Below are positions 16,893-25,704 of a DNA stretch of 64,000 bases, piece by piece. Made by a program: the position numbers and the translations under genes. The first letter of the stretch is position 1. Every line of letters begins with the position of its first letter. The notes under the pieces are model-generated. The model ran no database searches. It was not told where the DNA came from and worked only from the letters and a program-made list of their open reading frames with translations. Origin of the DNA: Hymenobacter edaphi (GTDB lineage Bacteria > Bacteroidota > Bacteroidia > Cytophagales > Hymenobacteraceae); assembly GCF_003258365.1 (NCBI RefSeq), contig NZ_QHKM01000012.1:1-64000 (forward strand), given 5' to 3'.

Positions 16893-17206
16893 CTGCTGCC
16901 GGCGCGCCCCCAACCAGCTTAGCAAAACCGCCTCAAACGCGCAACCCGACTTTGCCCGTTTTGCGGGCCAAACCGGCGCTGTGGATAACCGGAAAAAATC
17001 GGCCCGCACGGCATCATTAACGCATTGTGGAAAACTTTCCGGCCGCGAGTTGATTCAGGCAACCAACGCGGCTGGCTATATTCGGACAGTATCGGCGCGG
17101 GCCTGGTAGGAAATGGAGGGGCAGTACGCCGCTTCCGCTCTGCCAGGCCCGCGCCGCCGCAACCTGCACACCTCCAACCTTTTTACGCCAAACCTCACCC
17201 CCGCCT
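16893..17206. promoter_or_regulatory. nrdA upstream region with two DnaA-box-like words
   Basis: This 314-bp gap contains TGTGGATAA (16980-16988), an exact reverse complement of the DnaA box consensus, and TGTGGAAAA (17026-17034), one mismatch away. TATATTCG near 17077 is a near match to the TAnnTTTG -7 word. No NrdR-box pair was recognised. nrdB carries the same 9-bp word upstream, which suggests shared control. Confidence 0.45.
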
Positions 17207-19576
17207 ATGCTGGTAATTAAACGCGACGGTCGGCGCGAGTCCGTCAAGTTCGATAAAGTCACGGCCCGCATCGAGAAGCTGTGCTACGGGCTGAACATGC
17301 TCTTCGTCTCCCCCATCGAAGTGGCCAAAAAGGTCATCGACGGGATTTACGACGGCGTAACGACCGTGGAGCTGGACAACCTGGCGGCCGAAACCGCCGC
17401 CTCGCTCACCACCAAGCACCCGGACTACGCCATCCTGGCGGCCCGCATTGCGGTGAGCAACCTGCACAAAGTCACGTCGAAGTCTTTCTCCTCGACGATG
17501 AAGCGCCTCTACACCTACGAGGACCCCAAAAACGGCGACAACGCCTCGCTCGTCGCCCGCGACGTGTGGGAAGTGGTGCACAAGCACGCCGCCCAGCTCG
17601 ACTCGGCCATCATCTACGACCGGGACTACAACTACGACTACTTCGGCTTCAAGACGCTGGAGCGCTCCTACCTGCTGCGCCTCGACGGCAAGGTGGTGGA
17701 ACGCCCCCAGCACATGCTGATGCGCGTGGCCGTGGGCATTCACAAGGACGACATCGAGCAGGCCATCGAGACCTACAACCTGATGTCGGAGCGCTGGTTC
17801 ACCCACGCTACGCCCACCCTCTTCAACGCCGGTACGCCCAAGCCGCAGCTCTCGTCGTGCTTCCTGCTGACGATGAAGGACGACTCGATTGAGGGCATCT
17901 ACGACACGCTGAAGAACTGCGCGCTGATTTCGCAGTCGGCCGGCGGTATCGGGCTGGCCGTGCATAACGTGCGGGCTACGGGTAGCTACATCAAGGGCAC
18001 CAACGGCACCTCCAACGGGCTGGTGCCCATGCTGAAGGTGTTCAACGACACGGCCCGCTACGTGGACCAGGGTGGCGGCAAGCGCAAGGGCGCCTTCGCC
18101 ATCTACATCGAGCCCTGGCACGCCGACATCATCGACTTCCTGGACCTGAAAAAGAACCACGGCAAGGAGGAAAACCGCGCCCGCGACCTGTTCTACGCCC
18201 TCTGGATCAACGACCTGTTCATGAAGCGGGTGGAGAGCAACGGCGAGTGGACGCTGATGTGCCCCCACGAGTGCCCGGGCCTCGACACCAGCTGGGGCGA
18301 GGACTTCGAGAAGCTCTACCAGAAGTACGAGCGCGAAGGCCGCGGCCGCAAGACCATCAAGGCCCAGGAGCTGTGGTTTGCCATCCTGGAAAGCCAGACC
18401 GAGACGGGCACGCCCTACATGCTGTTTAAGGACGCGGCCAACCGCAAATCCAACCAGCAGAACCTGGGCACCATCAAGTCGTCGAACCTGTGCACCGAAA
18501 TCATGGAGTACACGGATGCCGACGAAATTGCCGTCTGCAACCTGGCTTCCTTGGCCCTGCCGCGCTACGTATCGGAAAAGGACGGCCGCGCCTTCTTCGA
18601 CCACCAGCGCCTGTTCGAGGTGACCTACCACGCCACCAAGAACCTCAACAAGGTTATCGACATCAACTACTACCCCGTGCCGGAAGCGGAGCGCTCGAAC
18701 AAGCGCCACCGCCCCATCGGCCTGGGCGTGCAGGGCCTGGCCGATACCTTCATTGCCCTGCGCATGCCCTTCGAGAGCGAGGAAGCCAAGGGCCTGAACA
18801 AGGACATCTTCGAGACCATCTATTTCGCCGCCGTGACGGCCTCCAAGGACCTGGCCAAGCGCGACGGGCACTACGAGACCTTCCCCGGCTCGCCCATCAG
18901 CAAGGGCCAGTTCCAGTTCGACATGTGGGGCGTGACGCCCGAGTCGGGCCGCTGGGACTGGAACGCGCTGCGCGCCGAGGTGATGGAGCACGGCGTGCGC
19001 AACTCCCTGCTGGTGGCGCCCATGCCCACCGCCAGCACCGCCCAGATCCTGGGCAACAACGAGTCATTTGAGCCTTACACCTCCAACATCTACGTGCGCC
19101 GCGTGCTCAGCGGGGAGTTTATGGTGGTGAACAAGCACCTGCTCAAGGACCTGGTGAAGCTGGGCCTCTGGAACGACCAGATGAAGCAGGACATCATTGC
19201 CGCCAACGGCTCGGTGCAGGACATTCCCAGCATCCCGCAGTCCATCAAGGACCTCTACAAGACGGTCTGGGAAATCTCGCAGCGCACCATCATCGACATG
19301 GCCGCCGACCGCGGGGCCTACATCTGCCAGAGCCAGAGCCTGAACCTGCACGTGCAGAACCCCAACTTCGGCAAGCTGACCTCGATGCACTTCCACAGCT
19401 GGAAGCGCGGCCTGAAAACCGGCATGTACTACCTGCGCACCAAAGCCGCTGCCGACGCCATCAAGTTCACCGTGCAGAAGCAAGCCGCCGAAACGCTGGA
19501 ACCCGTCTACGACCAGGCCGCCGCTATGGCCTGCTCCCTGGATAACCCGGACGCCTGCGAAGCTTGCAGCGCGTAG
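17207..19576 (+). CDS. nrdA: Class Ia ribonucleotide reductase large subunit (R1)
   Basis: This is 789 residues. An N-terminal ATP-cone ([25 protein letters not shown]) provides allosteric activity control. The catalytic set is visible: Cys218 (QLSSCFLL), Asn427-Cys429-Glu431 (NLCTEI), and Cys444 ([10 protein letters not shown]) as the second redox-active cysteine. The radical-transfer region [23 protein letters not shown] and the C-terminal shuttle cysteines CEACSA are present. Together with NrdB it makes deoxyribonucleotides for DNA synthesis in aerobic conditions. The length is normal for the class, and a terminator follows directly. Confidence 0.97.
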   Translation: MLVIKRDGRRESVKFDKVTARIEKLCYGLNMLFVSPIEVAKKVIDGIYDGVTTVELDNLAAETAASLTTKHPDYAILAARIAVSNLHKVTSKSFSSTMKRLYTYEDPKNGDNASLVARDVWEVVHKHAAQLDSAIIYDRDYNYDYFGFKTLERSYLLRLDGKVVERPQHMLMRVAVGIHKDDIEQAIETYNLMSERWFTHATPTLFNAGTPKPQLSSCFLLTMKDDSIEGIYDTLKNCALISQSAGGIGLAVHNVRATGSYIKGTNGTSNGLVPMLKVFNDTARYVDQGGGKRKGAFAIYIEPWHADIIDFLDLKKNHGKEENRARDLFYALWINDLFMKRVESNGEWTLMCPHECPGLDTSWGEDFEKLYQKYEREGRGRKTIKAQELWFAILESQTETGTPYMLFKDAANRKSNQQNLGTIKSSNLCTEIMEYTDADEIAVCNLASLALPRYVSEKDGRAFFDHQRLFEVTYHATKNLNKVIDINYYPVPEAERSNKRHRPIGLGVQGLADTFIALRMPFESEEAKGLNKDIFETIYFAAVTASKDLAKRDGHYETFPGSPISKGQFQFDMWGVTPESGRWDWNALRAEVMEHGVRNSLLVAPMPTASTAQILGNNESFEPYTSNIYVRRVLSGEFMVVNKHLLKDLVKLGLWNDQMKQDIIAANGSVQDIPSIPQSIKDLYKTVWEISQRTIIDMAADRGAYICQSQSLNLHVQNPNFGKLTSMHFHSWKRGLKTGMYYLRTKAAADAIKFTVQKQAAETLEPVYDQAAAMACSLDNPDACEACSA

Positions 19577-19585
19577 ATTTTAATA

Positions 19586-19613
19586 GGGGAAGCAAGGTGC
19601 TTCCCCTTTTTTT
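19586..19613 (+). terminator. Terminator of nrdA
   Basis: GGGGAAGCA (19586-19594) pairs with TGCTTCCCC (19598-19606) around a 3-nt loop and is followed by seven T residues. It separates nrdA from the AT-richer helicase gene 20 bp further on. Confidence 0.92.
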
Positions 19614-19633
19614 CTCCTTACCCTTTTATTCCT

Positions 19634-21628
19634 ATGGACGACCAGCAACAACCTGCTGCAACAGCAGATAATTGGTCAAAAGATTTGACTGGCCCTCACC
19701 TAGAGCTTGCTGCTTACAGTGATGGTAAGTTTTTGCGCGTCAAAGCCGGTCCTGGCACTGGTAAGACTTTCGCCTTGATGCGTCGAGTTACTAGACTTCT
19801 TGATGAAGGCGTTGCGCCGGAGTCAATTCTGGCAGTAAGCTTCACTAGAACGGCTGCAGAGGATCTTGTAGCTAAGCTGAAAGCCCTTGGCGCACCAGGA
19901 GCAGACCGAGTAGAAGCAACAACATTGCACAGCTTGGCTTTGCGGATGCTCTCCCAAGAAGCCGTGTTTCAAACTTTACAGCGTAGCCCAAGAATGCTGA
20001 TGGAGTTTGAAAAAGCCTGCATGATTGCCGACCTAGCCGAACAAATTGGCGGAGTTCGGAAGACCAAAAAACTACTAAAGGAGTTTGAGTCTTACTGGGC
20101 AACTCTACAGAGCGAGGAGCCGGGTGAAGTTCAAGATGAGGAAAAGCAAAAATTCCAACGAATCTTGGGAGACTGGTTGAAGCGGCACGATGCCGTATTG
20201 TTGGACGAATTGATTGTTCTAATGATACGATACATCCGCCAGAACCCAGTAGCGGCGTCTTTCTTGGGCTACAAGCATGTTCTTGTTGACGAATACCAAG
20301 ACCTGAACCGTGCAGACCAAGAGTTGATTGATTTGCTCGCTCAAGATGGTACGTTGACAGTCATTGGTGATGACGACCAATCAATTTACAGTTTCCGCCA
20401 TGCTCGTCCAGAGGGTATCATTACCTTTAATGAGAGCCATGACCCAACGAAAGATGTAGCAATTCTCACCTGCCGTCGTTGTCCAAAGCAGGTTGTGAAT
20501 ATGGTCAATCACCTCATCAAGCATAATAAGCACCGCTTTGCAGGTGCTCCAGAGCTTGGTGTTCACACGTCGAATCCGGACGGAGAAACATTCATCGTTC
20601 AACACCCTGACATGTACGATGAAATTGACTCTATCGCGTCGTACATCAAGTGGTACATCACTAATAAAGGAGTGGGCGCCGGCCAAGTCCTTGTACTGGC
20701 TCCCCGTCGAAAGCTCGGACTAGCTATCCGCAATCAACTCTTTCGGCTACAAGTTCCAGCAAGAAGTTTCTTCAATGAAGATGCTCTTGAAGAAGCAGTA
20801 GCGCAGGAAGGGTTGTGCTTGTTGAACCTTCTTGTAAACCCAAGCGACAACGTTGCTCTTAGGACTTGGCTTGGACTGCATGTAGACAGTAAACTGGTAA
20901 AGCAGTACGCTGCGATAGAGCAGTTAGCCGGTAGTTCAGGAGTGACTGTCGGAGATTGTTTTGCCAAAGCTGTGAAGGGAGAAATAAAAGCTCCTGGCAA
21001 GTGTGCTCCTATTCTTGCTCGCTTTTCGGTTCTGTTGGACAAAATTGCTTTAGCTGAAGGGAAAACCTTAGCTGAAGTCGTTGATATCTGTTGGCCTGGC
21101 AACGAGCCGAATTGTGATGATGTGCGTGTACTCGCGCTTAGTCTCGTAGCTAAACATGAGACTTTAGAATCATTCCGGGATGCATTGGTTATTAGTATCA
21201 GCCAGCCCGAAATACCTAGCGAAGAGGACGGCATTGTCCGAATCATGAGTCTGCACAAGTCAAAAGGCTTGACTGCGAAATGCGTAATTGTGGCTGGATG
21301 TAATGCAGGGGCTTTACCCCGTGTAAAAGGAGACACCCCTCTTGAACGAGAACTGTCTATTGAGGAGCAACGGCGGCTGTTCTATGTTGCTTTGACTCGG
21401 CCTACTCAAACTTTGGTGATAAGTGCAGCCGCTAAAATGCCTGCGGTAGAAGCGGTACGCCAAAATATTGACGTTCATCGCAACGAGGGAGTTGATGCGA
21501 TTTTGCAAATGAGCCCATTTGTTGCCGAATTAGGTGCTGCTGCTCCAAGAACCATAGTCACCTCTCAGTGGGCTACCCAGGTGGGTTTTACCGTCGAAAG
21601 GACGTTGCCCACTCCTACGGCTGAATAA
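19634..21628 (+). CDS. UvrD/Rep-type superfamily 1 helicase, orphan
   Basis: This is 664 residues. It has the full SF1A motif set: Walker A AGPGTGKT (38-45), SFTRTAAEDL (Ia), DEYQD (II), GDDDQSIYSFRHA (III), LTCRRCP (IV, where most relatives have a NYRS-like motif), RIMSLHKSKGL (V) and RRLFYVALTRP (VI). Such enzymes unwind DNA 3' to 5' with ATP in repair, or act in phage defence, as in GajB of Gabija. No nuclease partner gene adjoins it. Base composition and codons (frequent AAA, TTA, AGA) differ visibly from the flanking GC-rich genes, suggesting acquisition by transfer. Housekeeping UvrD is usually longer. Confidence 0.85.
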   Translation: MDDQQQPAATADNWSKDLTGPHLELAAYSDGKFLRVKAGPGTGKTFALMRRVTRLLDEGVAPESILAVSFTRTAAEDLVAKLKALGAPGADRVEATTLHSLALRMLSQEAVFQTLQRSPRMLMEFEKACMIADLAEQIGGVRKTKKLLKEFESYWATLQSEEPGEVQDEEKQKFQRILGDWLKRHDAVLLDELIVLMIRYIRQNPVAASFLGYKHVLVDEYQDLNRADQELIDLLAQDGTLTVIGDDDQSIYSFRHARPEGIITFNESHDPTKDVAILTCRRCPKQVVNMVNHLIKHNKHRFAGAPELGVHTSNPDGETFIVQHPDMYDEIDSIASYIKWYITNKGVGAGQVLVLAPRRKLGLAIRNQLFRLQVPARSFFNEDALEEAVAQEGLCLLNLLVNPSDNVALRTWLGLHVDSKLVKQYAAIEQLAGSSGVTVGDCFAKAVKGEIKAPGKCAPILARFSVLLDKIALAEGKTLAEVVDICWPGNEPNCDDVRVLALSLVAKHETLESFRDALVISISQPEIPSEEDGIVRIMSLHKSKGLTAKCVIVAGCNAGALPRVKGDTPLERELSIEEQRRLFYVALTRPTQTLVISAAAKMPAVEAVRQNIDVHRNEGVDAILQMSPFVAELGAAAPRTIVTSQWATQVGFTVERTLPTPTAE

Positions 21629-21639
21629 ACAATTCCCCC

Positions 21640-21706
21640 GCGGCCCCTAGACATACCCGCCGCCCGGATACTGGCTATCCGGGCGGCGGTGTTCGTTCTG
21701 GCGGGA
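21640..21706. repeat. 67-bp palindromic repeat, copy A
   Basis: A perfect 14-bp stem (CCGCCGCCCGGATA, 21657-21670, with 21676-21689) with loop CTGGC lies inside a 67-bp unit ending GTTCGTTCTGGCGGGA. The same unit recurs at 22724-22790 with few differences. It follows the helicase stop by 11 bp, so it could terminate that transcript. The presence of a second copy says it is a dispersed element. Confidence 0.85.
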
Positions 21707-21794
21707 TGGTAACAATTCCCTGGGGGTGAGAATACATTAGCATCGTCCACCAAGCTGCTTGTTTTCCCAAAGCAGCTGCCTAAATAGTACGAGT

Positions 21795-22085
21795 ATGTTC
21801 GATTCCTACGAAACCGACTTTGGCAAAGTCAACTGGAACTGGTGCCACAGCGTGTGTATTCAGATGCACGAGATAGAAGAGCTGCTTGGGCTGCCGAAAC
21901 GAGCGGAGCTTTACCTGAAGTCGGCACATGAGTATGAAGTGGTTGGCTACACGGGCGAACGAAAATTTCTTTCCGTTACTTTCATTTTAGCAGCCGACCG
22001 CATCGTCATTGAAAACGTAAACCTGCCCAGTTATGAAAGCATCCGAGACGTCATCATCCGCCAATTCCTCGCCGCGGCCGAGTGA
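21795..22085 (+). CDS. Small hypothetical protein of the AT-richer island
   Basis: This is 96 residues with no signal peptide. Start MFDSYETDFGKVNWNWCHS; contains the segment CIQMHEIEELLGLPKRAELYLKSAHEY and a hydrophobic strand FLSVTFILAADRIVIENVNLP. The mixed composition suggests a small alpha/beta domain. I do not recognise the family. It lies between the two copies of the 67-bp repeat with two other small unknown genes. An in-frame ATG at 21759 is possible but precedes a low-complexity Ser-rich stretch. Confidence 0.5.
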   Translation: MFDSYETDFGKVNWNWCHSVCIQMHEIEELLGLPKRAELYLKSAHEYEVVGYTGERKFLSVTFILAADRIVIENVNLPSYESIRDVIIRQFLAAAE

Positions 22086-22092
22086 TTTCAGC

Positions 22093-22239
22093 ATGACCGG
22101 CGAGTCCGTGGAAGCAGTAGAGGCCAAGCGCATCAGCGGGCCGCTCTCGAAGCAGGAGTTTCTGGCCTACCTGCGCAAAATTGGCAAGCTGCCGCCGGGG
22201 GCGGAGTGGCAGGTGACGCCAAAAACAGATTCCCGCTAA
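22093..22239 (+). CDS. Very small hypothetical protein
   Basis: This is 48 residues: MTGESVEAVEAKRISGPLSK, followed by a segment EFLAYLRKIGKLPPGAEWQ that looks like an amphipathic helix and turn. The ATG at 22093 lies 8 bp after the preceding stop, which suggests an operon pair. An ATG at 22033 in the same frame would overlap the preceding gene. No family is recognised, and it could also be non-coding. Confidence 0.4.
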   Translation: MTGESVEAVEAKRISGPLSKQEFLAYLRKIGKLPPGAEWQVTPKTDSR

Positions 22240-22285
22240 CTTGAACGCCCTGGCCGGATGGTCGGGGCGTTATCATTATCACGTT

Positions 22286-22705
22286 ATGAAGCGGAAAGTC
22301 TATTTGCTTGGGCTGTGCGTAGCTATTGTAGGGGCTGCTGCTACAACAGCGCCTGTTGGTTCAGGGCAACACGTCACACTAGCCCGTGACTACCTGGAAG
22401 CGTGTGAAATTGGTGAAGGGGAATGCCCGCCAGTGGTCATTAAACGCACAAAAGGCGAGCGAGTCAGCGTGGGATTTTTCCCCATTCCGCGAGCTTCTGT
22501 TATGCTGTGGGACTCGTTAAGGTATCAGCAGCGCATGGCGCGGGAACCAGTCAAGTGGCTAGAGCGACAAGGCTCCGGCTCTGATGTAGAAAACCCGAAG
22601 CCTATTGCCTTCGATCTGACCCGCCGTATCGACGGCACTTACTACTTGTGGCTGACTTCGTGTGGTGTTGGGGGCGTGTATGTAGTAAGACTAAAGACTC
22701 TGTAA
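22286..22705 (+). CDS. Small secreted hypothetical protein
   Basis: This is 139 residues. The N-terminus MKRKVYLLGLCVAIVGAAATTAP reads as a signal peptide and decides the start. The mature part has four cysteines (CEIGEGEC and others) and a C-terminal segment YYLWLTSCGVGGVYVVRL of strand-like character. Function is unknown. It lies 47 bp after the previous small gene and 19 bp before copy B of the palindromic repeat. Confidence 0.5.
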   Translation: MKRKVYLLGLCVAIVGAAATTAPVGSGQHVTLARDYLEACEIGEGECPPVVIKRTKGERVSVGFFPIPRASVMLWDSLRYQQRMAREPVKWLERQGSGSDVENPKPIAFDLTRRIDGTYYLWLTSCGVGGVYVVRLKTL

Positions 22706-22723
22706 AAGGATTGCCGCCCGCCA

Positions 22724-22790
22724 GCGGCCCCAAGACACCCCCGCCGCCCGGATACTGGCTATCCGGGCGGCGGGGTTCGTTCTGGTGGGA
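22724..22790. repeat. 67-bp palindromic repeat, copy B
   Basis: This copy has the same stem CCGCCGCCCGGATA (22741-22754) with TATCCGGGCGGCGG (22760-22773) and loop CTGGC as copy A, and the same trailing GTTCGTTCTGG. It is in the same orientation. The two copies bracket three small genes (21707-22723). Confidence 0.85.
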
Positions 22791-22860
22791 GCCAATCGGA
22801 AGTGCGGTAGCCTGCAAACCATGGATAGCAGGCTACCAGGGTTCTGGTTGAGGTGGGTGC

Positions 22861-23075
22861 ATTGGTTTCCGGGCCGATGTGACGTCACACGTGCCCGGAA
22901 ACCATGGTTTTTGCCCTCATGTGACGTCACAGTTGTCCGAAAACCATTGATTTTGCCCAAATGCGACGTCACAGGTGCTCGAAACCAACGGTTTTTCCCT
23001 GCATGGGAAGTCATAGGGGCCCGAAAACGATGGTTTCCGGACAACTGTGACTTCCTAGTGGCCCGGAAACCACTG
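22861..23075. repeat. 42-bp tandem repeat array
   Basis: There are four full 42-bp units at 22878, 22920, 22962 and 23004, with a half unit before (22861-22877) and a partial unit after (23046-23075). Each unit opens with a copy or variant of TGTGACGTCACA, a perfect palindrome in units 1 and 2. The second half carries CCGGAAACCATGG/TTTCCGG words. Units are diverged but keep length exactly. Frames run open through it on both strands because 42 is a multiple of 3; the resulting 14-residue peptide repeats look like by-products. There are no spacers, so it is not CRISPR. Confidence 0.85.
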
Positions 23076-23235
23076 TAGCGGTAGTAGGGCGGCTGGGGGT
23101 GGCTGTTATTTGCGAAGTTTATTGCTGTATGGGGTGTTTCATTATGGGAAAGGCAAAAAATATCAGTTGCTGATGCGCAAGTTGCCTGGCCGGGCTTCTA
23201 TATTCCCTCAGAAGTACCACAATCCAAACCCATTT

Positions 23236-23940
23236 ATGTCAACTCTACTTAACGGGTCGGACGCTACGGCGTCGACCACCAAGACCAAGACCGTGCGGCG
23301 CACGGCGCAACTTCCCACCAAAGACGTGCCGCTGGGCATCCTGGCTACCACCGTAGCGGAGAAGTGGCAGGCCTCCCCGCTGCCGCCGCTGATGTGGCTC
23401 AGCAAAGACAACTTCGCGGCGCAGGTAGCGGCTTTCGTGCTCAGCCACCAGGAAGCCGACGACACGGGCGACGCCCGCACCCCGCAGTCGAAGCGCCTCA
23501 AGGTGCTGGACAAAACCCTTGATACCAGTCTGCGCTACGTGAAGGGCTACCTGGAAGAAGAGTACGACGACCACGAAGCTTACTACGGCGAGTTCGGTAT
23601 TGAGAAGCAGGGCAAGAATTACAAGCTGCCGCTCGGCCGGCCCGAGCGAGTAAAGGCCCTCGGCAAGCTGCTGGCGGCCCTGCGCAAGCACAAGTTCGAC
23701 AAGAAGAAGTACGGCCTGGCCTACTGGCAGCCGCTCTACGACGAGTACCAGCCGCTGGTGGCCGGCAGCACCGAAACGGCCGGGGCCCGCAGCGGCAAGG
23801 TGAGCCAGAAGGACCAGGGCGCGGCCCAGGTGCGCAAGGGCCTGCGCAGCATCATTCACCACATCAAGGCCAACTACCCCGATACCTGGGAGGCCGAGCT
23901 GCGCGGCTTCGGGTTCCAGAAGGAGTCGTTTGGGGGGTAG
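23236..23940 (+). CDS. Hypothetical protein, cytosolic, Lys-rich
   Basis: This is 234 residues. The N-terminal 40 are Ser/Thr/Lys-rich and probably disordered (MSTLLNGSDATASTTKTKTV). The rest alternates helices such as QVAAFVLSHQEADDTG, RLKVLDKTLDTSLRYVKGYLEEEYDD and VRKGLRSIIHHIKANYPDTWEAELRGFG. There is no signal peptide, membrane segment or catalytic motif I can name. The ATG at 23236 is preferred over an upstream frame opening at 23110, whose residues look non-coding. Codon use returns to the GC-rich norm here, so this gene lies outside the AT-richer island. Confidence 0.6.
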   Translation: MSTLLNGSDATASTTKTKTVRRTAQLPTKDVPLGILATTVAEKWQASPLPPLMWLSKDNFAAQVAAFVLSHQEADDTGDARTPQSKRLKVLDKTLDTSLRYVKGYLEEEYDDHEAYYGEFGIEKQGKNYKLPLGRPERVKALGKLLAALRKHKFDKKKYGLAYWQPLYDEYQPLVAGSTETAGARSGKVSQKDQGAAQVRKGLRSIIHHIKANYPDTWEAELRGFGFQKESFGG

Positions 23941-24127
23941 CGGCCCGCTGCTGCCGCCCAGTGAGGACCGGCCCGGTTGCCCTGCGGGGGCGGCCGGGCC
24001 GGGTTGCGTAAGTGGGGCGGGGAGGGTAGTATTGTAAGAAGAATGGCCGGGACTTTGGCCGGGAGCCGCCACCGGAAAAGGCCGCGGCGGAGGGGCGGCC
24101 GGGGTCTGTTTGTTTAGCTCGCTTGAT

Positions 24128-25645
24128 ATGATGCAGCGTTACGTAGTGCGCGCCGGCGCGGCGCTTATTGGGGGCTGGCTGCTGGCGGCCCCGGCGGCCC
24201 AGGCCCAGACCGGCGGTGTGGGCATCGGTACCAGCACGGTGGAGCCCTCGGCGGCGCTGGAGGTGAAATCGGCCAGCAAGGGCCTGCTGCCCCCGCGCAT
24301 GGACGAGGCGGCCCGCAACCTGATCGGCAACCCGGCCCCGGGCCTGACCATCTTCAACACCACCAGCGGGGTGCTCAACGTGTGGAACGGCACCAGCTGG
24401 CAGGCCTACCTGGCCGAGTCCATTCCGGCCGGCCTCTACCCGCCCAACACCTACGCCCCCGTGGCCTTTGCCTACACCGGCGCGCCGCAGACCTACACCG
24501 TGCCCGCGGGCGTCACCCAGCTGCGCGTGGACATGGCCGGGGCGGGCGGCATCGTCAACGGCCCGTTCTACCGCGGGGGCAACGGGGGCCGGCTGCAGGC
24601 CCAGCTCACGGTCACGCCGGGCGAGGTGCTCACGATTTACGTGGGGGGCATGGCCACCGGCTACGACTCGGGCAGCGCCGGCTACAACGGGGCCGCCAAC
24701 GGCGGCGGCGGGGCCACCGATATCCGGCGCGGGGGCGGGGCCCTGGCTGGCCGCGTGCTGGTAGCGGGCGGCGGCGGCGGCGGGGGCCAAAACAGCGCGG
24801 GCGGCTGCGGCGGCGGCACCCAGGCCTGCTCCGGCGCCAGCTCCGGCAGCGGCATCGGGGGAAGTGCGGGCGGGGGCGCGGGCGGCGGCCAGACGGGCCC
24901 GGCGGCCGGCGGCAGCAGCTCCATCAACCAGCCCGGGCAGCCCGGGGGCCTCGGCGTCGGGGGGGCGGGCAACACCGGCGGGGGCGGGGGCGGCGGCGGC
25001 TACTACGGTGGCGGCGGCGGCGGCTACGACGGCATTGCGGGCGCGGGCGGCGGGGGCGGCTCGTCGTTTGCCCTGGCCGGCAGCACCACGGCGGTGGTAC
25101 ACTCGCCGGGCACCCAGGTCGGCAACGGCTACGTGCGCCTGGGCCCGCTGCTGCCCGCCCCCGTGCTCGACGGCAGCAACATCGTGAACCTGCGCGGCCT
25201 GGGCGACCACACGGCCACCCAGAACCTGGACCTGGCCACCTACCAGCTGGTGGGCAACGGCGGCAGCCAGGGCCTGCGCATCAGCAGCACCGGCAACGTA
25301 GGCATCGGCAGCAGCGCGCCCACCGCCCGGCTGGAAGTCGACGGCTTCACCCGGCTGGGCGCCAACGCGCCGGCCATCAAGACCCTAGAGCTGGCGGGCA
25401 CGCTGCCCGGCGGCCAGGGCCAGGCCTTCGTGGCCCACGGCCTCGACGAAAACAAAATCCTGAGCGTGACGGCCATAGCCACGGCCGGCGCCAACTACAT
25501 TCCGCCCGGCTACACCCTCAACAGCGGCGTGCTCTACGGCGTGTACATCAACAACGACAACGTGGTGCTGCAAACCGGCAACAGCATCAGCTCCGGCACG
25601 GCGTACGGCAAACCGGTGCGCATCCTGATCATCTACCGGGACTAG
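24128..25645 (+). CDS. Secreted glycine-rich surface protein, tail-fibre-like
   Basis: This is about 505 residues. The signal peptide runs to AAPAAQAQ. A segment GVGIGTSTVEPSAALEVKSASKGLLPPRM is typical of Bacteroidota tail-fibre-like and collagen-like surface proteins, followed by LTIFNTTSGVLNVWNGTSWQ. A beta-rich segment (PQTYTVPAGVTQLRVDMAGAGG) leads into a Gly-rich block of about 150 residues (many GGGGG runs, residues 160-330). The motif returns (SSTGNVGIGSSAPTARLEVDGF) before a C-terminal domain. It is probably exported and surface-exposed; no T9SS sorting domain is visible. Two adjacent ATGs (24128 and 24131) are equally possible starts. Confidence 0.65.
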   Translation: MMQRYVVRAGAALIGGWLLAAPAAQAQTGGVGIGTSTVEPSAALEVKSASKGLLPPRMDEAARNLIGNPAPGLTIFNTTSGVLNVWNGTSWQAYLAESIPAGLYPPNTYAPVAFAYTGAPQTYTVPAGVTQLRVDMAGAGGIVNGPFYRGGNGGRLQAQLTVTPGEVLTIYVGGMATGYDSGSAGYNGAANGGGGATDIRRGGGALAGRVLVAGGGGGGGQNSAGGCGGGTQACSGASSGSGIGGSAGGGAGGGQTGPAAGGSSSINQPGQPGGLGVGGAGNTGGGGGGGGYYGGGGGGYDGIAGAGGGGGSSFALAGSTTAVVHSPGTQVGNGYVRLGPLLPAPVLDGSNIVNLRGLGDHTATQNLDLATYQLVGNGGSQGLRISSTGNVGIGSSAPTARLEVDGFTRLGANAPAIKTLELAGTLPGGQGQAFVAHGLDENKILSVTAIATAGANYIPPGYTLNSGVLYGVYINNDNVVLQTGNSISSGTAYGKPVRILIIYRD

Positions 25646-25704
25646 CGCCTGGCCGGCACCGGCGGGGCCAGACCAGGAGTGGGGGAGGAGGCCAGGGCCG
25701 GCAG

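Noticed and set aside
19634-22705. Gabija or another known two-gene defence system
   Set aside because: The helicase has all SF1 motifs, but no GajA-like OLD nuclease or other known partner adjoins it. The three small genes match no defence family I know.
22861-23075. CRISPR array
   Set aside because: Repeats are contiguous 42-bp units without unique spacers, units are diverged, and there are no cas genes nearby.
22691-23078. Coding genes through the 42-bp array on either strand
   Set aside because: The open frames exist because 42 is a multiple of 3. Both strands give equally regular 14-residue repeats, there is no signal or promoter, and the palindromic DNA explains the pattern.
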